A stretch of DNA of 12,025 bases, taken from NCBI GenBank assembly GCA_045132055.1, contig JBGURP010000004.1, positions 1 through 12,025 of the forward strand. The letters run 5' to 3'. The DNA is from F23-D06 sp045132055 (lineage in GTDB: Bacteria; Bacteroidota; Bacteroidia; Bacteroidales; WCHB1-69). Shown in pieces: positions 6,101 to 12,025 of this stretch. The notes below the pieces were generated by a model, which saw nothing but the letters and a program-made list of their open reading frames with translations, did no database searches and had not been told where the DNA came from. Within the stretch, counting starts at the first letter, position 1. Each line of letters begins with the position of its first letter. The position numbers and the translations under genes are program-made.

Positions 6101-7942
6101 GAACTCGCCTCTATGGATGAAGACACCCGCGAAGGTATAGCGGCAGCATTGCTGGCTACCGGTATGTATGTTGGCGAAAGCAATGTGGCTGCACAAAAAG
6201 ATGGATATGCACTGTCCAGCATCTTCAACAGTCGTATCAATGCAGCTATGGCAAATTCCAAGATAGGGAATATCGTAGATGTGGATATCAGTAGCGGAGA
6301 AACAGTGCATGAGTCCGGCAAAACCAGTGACATGAACATCACCATCAGCAAAGCTCTGTTCAGTGAAAAACTGACCGTCACTGTCGGCTCCACCATCACC
6401 GACAACCCCGAGGTTAACAAAGCCAACGGTTTGCTCAGCCTTATATCCGCTGACTATAAACTGACCGAATCGGGGAATGTCTTTTTACGTGCATTCTCAA
6501 TGCGCGATTATGAAAACATCTTAGAGGGCGAACTAAACAAGTCAGGCATCGGTGTGGGGTCTAAAAAACAATGGAAGCGTAAAAAATACATGCCTTCCTT
6601 GGGTGATACCATCACGCGTACATACAAATTACTGGCGGATGCGGACATCACCTATCGTTCCAATCACAGTCTCGGCCCGAACCTCACCCTCGGCCATTTG
6701 ACAAATAATCTCTTGGGACACGGAGAGACATTCTCTATCAAAGGCTATGGAGCATACTATTGGGCGCTGCGCGACCGTCAGCCGGGAGACCCGAGAATAA
6801 CCGACACCTATAAATTCGGTATTGATGCCGCACTTATTTTCCCATATCTGCACTTTGGGAGTGGCAAAAACCTTGAAGGTGACACCCGTTACCGAATTGG
6901 ATACAAGTACGAGAACATCGCTGGAGGATATGGCGTTAACAAGTTCTATGGATCTTTCTCGTATTTTATCCGCACGTCTCCTTATTTTACACATATAATA
7001 ACACCTTTCTCGCTTTCTGTGATCAGAGTGAAAGCCGAATCGCAAAAGTTGATCGAAGCTGTGAATGACCATCCTGAAATCCTAAAAGTGCTTGCCGGAA
7101 ACGAGTTTGTACCTTCTATAGGCTACGGAATCACCTATAGCGACTACCGCTTCAAACGGGCGGTCAACACCATGATTGAATTTGATATTAAGGAAGCGGG
7201 CAATCTGATAGACGCCACCTATTGCCTCTTCGGATACTCGTGGGATGAGTTGGACAAGCCACTCGTCGGTGTCCCTTTCAACCAGTTTGTCAGGTTGTCG
7301 GTCGAACTGTGGAATAAGTTCAACTTTACGGAACGGACATGTATCGCAACGCGACTTTTTGCAGGCTCCAACATACCGCTGGGCAACTCCGAGTATGCAC
7401 CGCTTTCCGAATCCTTCTATACTGGTGGTCCCAACAGCCTGCGAGCAGCCGAACCATACGCCTATGGACCTGGAAATTTCCATAGCCTCAAATTCAACCA
7501 GAATTTCTTCCATGCCGGTGACATCAAACTCGAAGCCAACTTAGAAGTGCGTTTCCCTCTCGTTTGGAAACTCAATGGTGCCGTTTTCCTCGATGCCGGC
7601 AACGTATGGAACTGGCGTAACACTTCCGATTATCTCAGTAGCGAAGATTATGAGGCATATTGCGAGATTATGGAGTTCACTGAGGATATATATGACGGAA
7701 TTATTGATAATCCGTATATCGCTAAGCAGATAGCCTTAGGTACTGGTTTCGGACTCCGTCTCGACATCGACGGACTCGTTGTCCGCCTGGACTTAGGTGT
7801 TGCAATCCACGCACCTTACCAAACATACAAATACACCAAGGAATATACGCCTGATCTCACACGACCGATCACCACTTATTACAATATACCTTCTGTCCTT
7901 GATGGCCTGCGTCTCAACTTCAGCATAGGCTATCCGTTCTAA
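3164..7942 (+). CDS. tamB: TamB-domain protein fused to an Omp85/TamA-type outer-membrane barrel (1592 aa)
   Basis: TamB and TamA form the translocation and assembly module, which spans the periplasm and helps build or supply the outer membrane. Here both seem joined in one chain. Residues 10-34 form a long hydrophobic signal anchor. Residues ~35-850 are a long beta-rich body without enzymatic motifs. Residues ~850-1140 resemble the DUF490 C-terminal region of TamB, ending in a stretch (GVGSKKQWK) like the usual end of Bacteroidota TamB. After a short basic linker, ~1157-1592 look like an Omp85 barrel: SNHSLGPN (1166-1173), the loop-6-like GGPNSLR with Arg1427, FLDAGNVW (1475-1482), GTGFGLRLD (1526-1534) and a terminal Phe1592. 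POTRA domains are not seen. The TamB part is near E. coli TamB in length. The start is GTG at 3164; an in-frame stop at 3128-3130 and no ATG after it leave little choice. A purine-rich stretch precedes it. The reading frame is uninterrupted. Confidence 0.88.
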   Translation: MSKKRLIWKIPCIVVGVIIGIVLLLLVAVTVILVTPGARTAVLQKCVTEINERTDFDVSLGRLYLSPFHHSPMVLYRAYKGKEDLPIHIEIDSLYIGHRGQDTLLYVHGLRLQGCMDYLARTMVVDQLLLEQATVHSDTLIDGVGIDAILGHLDVKSPGLNITDGTYPLHGLKLTDAFVSVELRDTGTDIEDTISTSAPMVIEVPDGEMKNIRFVLDPMGLDLRFGSLSTNVLADLENDLYDARHLNIGNASLTLESLYLPFDTIYGDAMVELSNNLINSNGLHVRSDSLGAKADLMATTLNMETMRVDLAGNAEYRGSKTSLRGFYDIDDEVYDMLVDVEQVDISPYLKDRHHVELAGKIHAQGKGIDPYSPAMKCKLAMNLTDCIYDSINVSGLILDAEMANNTVVGALYLPVTMTDSVMRIKAETEHHFLVSDFFTPEQMNVDYHTQMKNMVAHVAGEDFDVDYLNLDFTTDTATSLNVVTQGLTIETRSPMHLLRLVDDVQPLLGVVTDSTFVQSIVSLQDLTMLDTLRQLIPAIQAKIDLAKGSPVQNIIERIGMDIEDVRLLLKSDSIQSDLALDVSIPYIDHLDEDSTGLHLPAVTATLQINMTEGRTAVSLTTNTSINDGVMDVYSLSTDAALQLDLERNGRELSGTGHLVLDSLVYDGMQLGNRTADILVSPSKQYENAFQADVRLNDIPLDLISSIIQMDDIDLDGFVQAKAAVDGMPAQFDISAEVLPINVSATYKPYNVKLNLGETPIVMEHNNVILNDVRIYSIDSSYLAMNGGMDLNSMRLDVDLAADDFSPTKLEPNGPIPVYGDLATGIRGRVTGPLDSIHAAVDVTILPTTDLTYPIDAKNMAQVKPQGTVNVQYNTADGELNLGGRIDVDEGVVRYSPKLYPMIPFKVDTGSYVAFNGPIGQTFMHLSASQQVKADVQSEGEEMRRVVFNTGVRVEGVLDSIGIGTVGFYIEAPNDETITRELASMDEDTREGIAAALLATGMYVGESNVAAQKDGYALSSIFNSRINAAMANSKIGNIVDVDISSGETVHESGKTSDMNITISKALFSEKLTVTVGSTITDNPEVNKANGLLSLISADYKLTESGNVFLRAFSMRDYENILEGELNKSGIGVGSKKQWKRKKYMPSLGDTITRTYKLLADADITYRSNHSLGPNLTLGHLTNNLLGHGETFSIKGYGAYYWALRDRQPGDPRITDTYKFGIDAALIFPYLHFGSGKNLEGDTRYRIGYKYENIAGGYGVNKFYGSFSYFIRTSPYFTHIITPFSLSVIRVKAESQKLIEAVNDHPEILKVLAGNEFVPSIGYGITYSDYRFKRAVNTMIEFDIKEAGNLIDATYCLFGYSWDELDKPLVGVPFNQFVRLSVELWNKFNFTERTCIATRLFAGSNIPLGNSEYAPLSESFYTGGPNSLRAAEPYAYGPGNFHSLKFNQNFFHAGDIKLEANLEVRFPLVWKLNGAVFLDAGNVWNWRNTSDYLSSEDYEAYCEIMEFTEDIYDGIIDNPYIAKQIALGTGFGLRLDIDGLVVRLDLGVAIHAPYQTYKYTKEYTPDLTRPITTYYNIPSVLDGLRLNFSIGYPF

Positions 7943-10527
7943 CTAACTGGCTTGATCCACACGTCACACTGCGGGAACGGAATCTCGATATTGTTCTCGT
8001 TGAGCGTGTTGTAGACGAGTTCTTGAGCACGTGCGATATACGGGGCACGTTCTTCCACCAAGACGTATTGCTTGAGGCAGATGTTGACGCTGCTGTCGCC
8101 AAAGCTCTCGAAGAACACATTGATGCCGCGTTTCGGGTCGACTATCGGACGGTTGTATTTGTCTTTCGTCATAAGCTTTTTCGTGGCTTCATTAAGCAGG
8201 CCGCGTACCATCTCGACATCGGTGCCGTATTTTACACCAACCACAATCTTCAAGAACTCGTAGTCGCCGTTACGGGTGAGATTTTTGAAGTTCTTGTTAA
8301 ACAAAGTAGTGTTGGTGAACGCGATGACGGTGTCTTCCAGCGTCTGAATCTGTGTGGTCTGATAGCTGATGGCCGTCACTTTGCCGCGGACGCCGTCGCA
8401 CTCGATGTAGTCGCCCACACGCAGACGCCCGCCCATGAGCTGGATGCCGTAAATGAAGTTGTTGAGGATATCTTTCATAGCCAAACCGAGACCGGTAGCC
8501 AGACCAGCTGCCACGATGGATAACGCCCCAACAGGTATCTTCAGCACCACCACCGTGATTATGATGAAACTGCCCCACACCATGATGCCTATAACATTGT
8601 CGGCTAAGGTGAAGTTGATTTCGTTGGCCTGGAAATGTGTCTTGCCTTGCTTGTGCGCCAGATTGTCAAACTTGATTTTGCGGTACAAAGCTTTCGTAAT
8701 ATAGCTGAGATAACGGAATAAGAACACCATGACAGACACAAGCGTTATGTTGTACAGCGAGAAATTCAAGATGGCATTTCCTTCGTCGTCGGCAAGGTTG
8801 AAGAACGATCTTGTGAAAATATCCTTGCTGATTTCTCCCAAATCAAACACATCGCCGGCGTAGAACAAGCAAATCGGGATAGTGATTATAGCGAGCACCG
8901 GCAGTGCCACCTGTTTGATAAAATCGAAGCACCAGGTGACAGCGATGTAGGCGTCTTTGCGTTCCGGCTCGTAGATGGTGTGGTCTTTCTGGTATTCCAA
9001 CTTGTATTGTTTCATCTTCTTCTCGTCATAACGGTCGAGCATGACGTACAATGCCGTTATCGTCTCGATGGCGGCGAGCTGGAAGAGCCACCAGATGAAT
9101 ATCTGAATGCCGAGCAACACATAGCCCGACCAGATGATTATCGTGCCGACAACCATGATGCCGAGTGTTATCCAACTGTATGTCATGTCGTGTCGCGCCT
9201 CCTTGATACGGCTGACCTTTCGGCATAACAAGAGCTGCCAGATGGTGCATATCAGAACGATTGGCGGAAAAATCAGGTTGACGAGCTTGTTCGGGATGAA
9301 GATGATGCGGAAGGTGATTACTATCAAGCTTAGCACAATCATCGGGAGGTAGAGCTGCCACACCTTTCTGAGTGTCGCCGAAGGTATTCGTATGAGCAAC
9401 GACAACAGTATGGAAGCCACCAGCCATGCGTATGTCAACAGCAGCCCTGACGCGACGTTGAAGAAGTTCGACGAATAGAAAGCCGATGCCATCATCACTG
9501 ACAATATGAAGATAATAACGCCGCCGAACAGGCTGACAAGATGGTTGCGTTCCTGCGATGCGACGGTCTTGAACAGAGACACCCTCTTCTTCAGAATACG
9601 CATTATGATACTGCTCAACAAAGTTGCAATGCCAATATAAACCAATATTATCACTATGAATCCAGATACCTTGGCACCACGCCAGTCGCTATTCCGTAAG
9701 GCTTCCGAGTCGGTGGTGGTATCGCCTATGCCGTATTTCATGGCTGCATCGTAGACGGCTCTCTTCTTATAGCGATTGAACGACTTCAAAACCTTGAAAT
9801 AGTTGTCCTGACCGTCGATGAAGATGTGTTTCTGTATGAGACGATAACGTTTCACGGCGTAGTCGTAGCTCTCGTCAAGACGTATGCTCATCAGTTTGTA
9901 GTGCTCGCCGTCTTGTGTCACATTTTCACGCGCGTCTTTGTACATGTCAAGAAGCGTAAGGGTGTAGTAAAGACATGAGTCACGGTCTATCTGTCCCTGT
10001 TCGTCGAGGAAAAAAGGGGAGTCCTCGTCGTAATGCAAGATGTTTCCGCTCAACAACAGAGCGTCCATCACCGACGACAGACTGTCGGGAAGGCCTTCGA
10101 TCTTGTCGAGGATAGGCGGCAGTCGGCGGAGAGACTCTGCCAAATGCTCACAGCGTTCAATCTCCATGTTGAGATTCGCCAAAATCTCGTCGAACGGACG
10201 ACGTTGGTTGTGGTAGTTGTCGTACTCGCGCGTCACTTCGTCGAGGGCGTAGGTCATGTCGAAAGTGTAGTCCTGGCTTTGCGAATATAGCATCAAAGCG
10301 AGCTCGTTGCAGCGTTTCGTCATGTCGACAAGCTCCCGGTGCTGCATCTCGTTGCGCTGTTTTATCCAATTCTGCCTGCTCTCCAGCTTGACATATTCCT
10401 GATGCAGCTCCGAACGGAGGATAGTCAGCGTCTTCGCGATATCACTTTCGTTGAACACAGCCCATGCCGGGATAGCCAAAGCTACGACCAGCATGAAAGA
10501 CATAAACTGTCTTATAATCTTTTTCAT
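7939..10527 (-). CDS. Large MscS-family mechanosensitive ion channel (862 aa)
   Basis: MscS-family channels open under membrane tension and release solutes during osmotic downshock. This protein belongs to the large, MscK-like end of the family; E. coli MscS has 286 aa. It starts with a signal peptide (1-23, ending AWA). A long, probably helical, exported region follows (~24-285). About ten membrane segments lie between ~289 and 690. The pore-lining helix is the Gly/Ala-rich stretch VGALSIVAAGLATGLGLAMK (666-685). The MscS beta domain follows (RVGDYIECDGVRGKV, 703-717), then an alpha/beta C-terminal domain to 862. The hinge glycine of MscS (Gly113) corresponds to Asp686, as in many larger homologues. 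The channel should sit in the inner membrane. The gene lies 55 bp downstream of the C69 dipeptidase gene with no visible terminator or promoter between, so co-transcription is likely. Its TAG stop overlaps the TAA stop of the convergent TamB-Omp85 gene. Confidence 0.93.
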   Translation of the reverse strand: MKKIIRQFMSFMLVVALAIPAWAVFNESDIAKTLTILRSELHQEYVKLESRQNWIKQRNEMQHRELVDMTKRCNELALMLYSQSQDYTFDMTYALDEVTREYDNYHNQRRPFDEILANLNMEIERCEHLAESLRRLPPILDKIEGLPDSLSSVMDALLLSGNILHYDEDSPFFLDEQGQIDRDSCLYYTLTLLDMYKDARENVTQDGEHYKLMSIRLDESYDYAVKRYRLIQKHIFIDGQDNYFKVLKSFNRYKKRAVYDAAMKYGIGDTTTDSEALRNSDWRGAKVSGFIVIILVYIGIATLLSSIIMRILKKRVSLFKTVASQERNHLVSLFGGVIIFILSVMMASAFYSSNFFNVASGLLLTYAWLVASILLSLLIRIPSATLRKVWQLYLPMIVLSLIVITFRIIFIPNKLVNLIFPPIVLICTIWQLLLCRKVSRIKEARHDMTYSWITLGIMVVGTIIIWSGYVLLGIQIFIWWLFQLAAIETITALYVMLDRYDEKKMKQYKLEYQKDHTIYEPERKDAYIAVTWCFDFIKQVALPVLAIITIPICLFYAGDVFDLGEISKDIFTRSFFNLADDEGNAILNFSLYNITLVSVMVFLFRYLSYITKALYRKIKFDNLAHKQGKTHFQANEINFTLADNVIGIMVWGSFIIITVVVLKIPVGALSIVAAGLATGLGLAMKDILNNFIYGIQLMGGRLRVGDYIECDGVRGKVTAISYQTTQIQTLEDTVIAFTNTTLFNKNFKNLTRNGDYEFLKIVVGVKYGTDVEMVRGLLNEATKKLMTKDKYNRPIVDPKRGINVFFESFGDSSVNICLKQYVLVEERAPYIARAQELVYNTLNENNIEIPFPQCDVWIKPVS

Positions 10528-10582
10528 AAAAATTATTTTTGATGAATCTCACCGTAAGTTGCCTCAAATTATTTTAAAAAGC

Positions 10583-12025
10583 TTAGAATCCTGTCCAGAA
10601 TCTCTCCCAGAAGGTGTGTTCCATCTCTTTCCAAGTCTCGGCTGTCGCAGCCTCGAAGTCGGCGGTGTAACGGTTAAGCATCTTGGTAGCTTCTTCTTTC
10701 TCGCCTTTCTTGAGGAGTTTCTCAACTTTCTTTTCCAGTTCAGGCATCTCTTCCATTGCTTTATCTTCGTAACGGAGGATGTTGGCGTACATCACGTCTT
10801 TGCATAATCCCCAGTTGACTTGGGCGAGTTTGTTGGCTTTTCTGTAGCGCCACAGTGCTGTCTGCTCGTCGAAATGACTGTGGCCGCATCTGTCGAAGCA
10901 TGATGGCATTCTTGTGCAGCCGCTGTACACTGGGATTCTCGGGCTCTGACCAGGGTTCTCGACGCCGATCCAGCAGATGCCGCCGATCTCGTCAGGCATC
11001 CAGTCGCGGAGCTGAGCCACGAATGAATATGAGCACCATGACATTGCCACGCCGCGTTTGAACTCGATGGTTCCTGGTTTCAGCATGTTGTAGACCTTCT
11101 GCTCGTTGCCGCCCATCCATGGGTTGGCGGTAGGGGAGACGATGGTGTCGCCGTCGCGTGTCACTATCTTGAGGTTGCGTGTGATGTCCATGTCGGTGCC
11201 TTCGTAATAGCTGCGGAGCAAGCGCATCACGTCGCGCACGTCGACTTTCTTTTCAGGTTTCACCGAGAATGGGATGTCCTCAGCATTTCTGTCGAGGTTC
11301 AATGATGGTGCTAACTCGTTGAAGATGAACCACTCACGTTCGCGGAAGTTCTTTCCGTTGGAGTAGCTGCTGCTAAAGGCCTTATACCAGATGAGCTCGC
11401 CTTCACCGTCCCAGAGGCCGTATTTCTTTGCAACCTCTTCGACGTTGTCGGAGCACATGAAGTTTTTCTCGTCTTTTCTGTTTAAGTATTTGATTCTTGG
11501 GATGTTAGCCGACACGCTGACCTCGCCGTCAGGCACGCGCTGTGCTGCCCAGATGCCTCCGATTTTGTCGGGACCTTCACCCATGATTTCCATGAGCCAC
11601 ACCTCTTTGGTGTCAGCGATGGTGATAGCTTCGCCGCCGTCACCGTAGCCGTATTCTTTGATGAACTCAGCGATGGTTTTGATGGCATCGCGTGCGTTGT
11701 CGCAACGTTGCAGTGCGATGCGCTCGAGCTCCTCAATCTGGAATGCGCCTTTGCTGTTTACCAGGGTGTCGGGACCTGAGAATGTGGTCTCGCCTATGGC
11801 GAGCTGTTTCTCGTTGAAGCATGGATATGCCGTGTTGAGGTAAGCGTATGTGTGGCTTGGCAACGGGATCTCGGCTGCCACTTCCAATCCTTTTGTCTCG
11901 CTTGGACTCATGGTGTGCATGGTGCCTTTGTAAACCTTAGCCGTCGCGTTGTCTTCGTGATCGGCTGCCGGCTCCCAGCGCATCCAGGTGCGATACCAGC
12001 TGTCGCAGGTGTGCGACGTCATCAC
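10583..12025 (-). CDS. C69-family dipeptidase, 5' end cut off by the window
   Basis: About 480 C-terminal residues are visible, and the reading frame is open at the right edge. The apparent first codon there is an internal GTG, not a start. Family C69 (peptidase C69, PepD-like) are N-terminal-nucleophile hydrolases that cleave dipeptides. The matching signatures are T-S-H-T-C-D near the left end of the visible protein, PAADH soon after, G-D-G-G-E-A-I-T-I-A-D with E-V-W-L-M-E-I-M-G, and later N-P-W-M-G-G. The catalytic cysteine, which becomes the mature N-terminus, lies upstream and is not in the window. A signal peptide, if any, is also out of view, so location is unknown. The C-terminal ~90 residues are highly charged and likely helical (E-K-K-V-E-K-L-L-K-K). 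The gene is probably transcribed with the MscS-like gene downstream. Peptide catabolism fits an amino-acid-using anaerobe, but there is no local pathway context. Confidence 0.92.
   Translation of the reverse strand: MMTSHTCDSWYRTWMRWEPAADHEDNATAKVYKGTMHTMSPSETKGLEVAAEIPLPSHTYAYLNTAYPCFNEKQLAIGETTFSGPDTLVNSKGAFQIEELERIALQRCDNARDAIKTIAEFIKEYGYGDGGEAITIADTKEVWLMEIMGEGPDKIGGIWAAQRVPDGEVSVSANIPRIKYLNRKDEKNFMCSDNVEEVAKKYGLWDGEGELIWYKAFSSSYSNGKNFREREWFIFNELAPSLNLDRNAEDIPFSVKPEKKVDVRDVMRLLRSYYEGTDMDITRNLKIVTRDGDTIVSPTANPWMGGNEQKVYNMLKPGTIEFKRGVAMSWCSYSFVAQLRDWMPDEIGGICWIGVENPGQSPRIPVYSGCTRMPSCFDRCGHSHFDEQTALWRYRKANKLAQVNWGLCKDVMYANILRYEDKAMEEMPELEKKVEKLLKKGEKEEATKMLNRYTADFEAATAETWKEMEHTFWERFWTGF

Noticed and set aside
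8023..8523. Plus-strand 166-codon open frame inside the MscS-like gene
   Set aside because: It is antisense to the conserved MscS pore and beta-domain region, with no promoter and no recognisable product.
10528..10582. Promoter search between the dipeptidase and MscS-like genes
   Set aside because: No TAnnTTTG on the minus strand; near misses only. A separate promoter for the channel gene cannot be supported.
12020..12025. Start codon for the dipeptidase at the right edge
   Set aside because: The visible protein begins in the middle of a conserved C69 region and lacks the N-terminal catalytic cysteine, so the GTG and ATG there are internal codons.

Overview
The window looks like chromosomal DNA from an anaerobic member of the Bacteroidota, most likely Bacteroidales. 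Three things point there. Exact matches to the Bacteroidota -7 promoter element TAnnTTTG precede several genes, and Shine-Dalgarno sequences are weak or absent. An hcp gene of the strict-anaerobe type sits beside an HcpR-like Crp/Fnr regulator. The Omp85 barrel has the sequence signatures of the Bacteroidota TamL group. I cannot name a genus. I see no phage, transposase, integrase, CRISPR array or restriction genes.

Left part (1-2610): a tRNA-Phe(GAA) gene with its own terminator, then a divergent pair. The leftward gene encodes a 201-aa Crp/Fnr-family regulator. The rightward gene encodes hybrid cluster protein (hcp), with all cluster ligands present. A palindrome, GTAACA-TT-TGTTAC, lies between them. 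It sits about 40 bp upstream of the inferred hcp transcription start, where a recognisable -33 box is missing, so it looks like an activator site. Together this reads as a nitrosative-stress module: the regulator senses the stress and Hcp removes NO or hydroxylamine.

Middle intergenic region (2544-2931): about 390 bp without a convincing gene but full of structure. It holds the hcp terminator, a perfect 11-bp hairpin, a 25-nt inverted repeat (22/25 matching) with nested palindromes and a precisely spaced direct repeat, and a second strong terminator. It may be a dispersed repeat, a small RNA locus, or both.

Central part (2881-7942): a good Bacteroidota promoter drives a 61-aa cysteine-containing protein of unknown function. 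A 1592-aa envelope protein follows 46 bp later. Its N-terminal ~1140 residues look like TamB (inner-membrane anchor, long beta-rich body, DUF490-type C-terminal region). Its C-terminal ~435 residues look like an Omp85/TamA-type outer-membrane beta-barrel without POTRA domains. If the reading is right, one polypeptide spans from inner to outer membrane and joins the two TAM subunits. This is the most notable finding in the window.

Right part (7939-12025): two leftward genes. An 862-aa MscS-family mechanosensitive channel with a large exported N-terminal region converges on the TamB-Omp85 gene, the two stop codons overlapping by 4 bp. Upstream of it, 55 bp away, is a C69-family dipeptidase gene whose N-terminus, including the catalytic cysteine, lies beyond the window edge.
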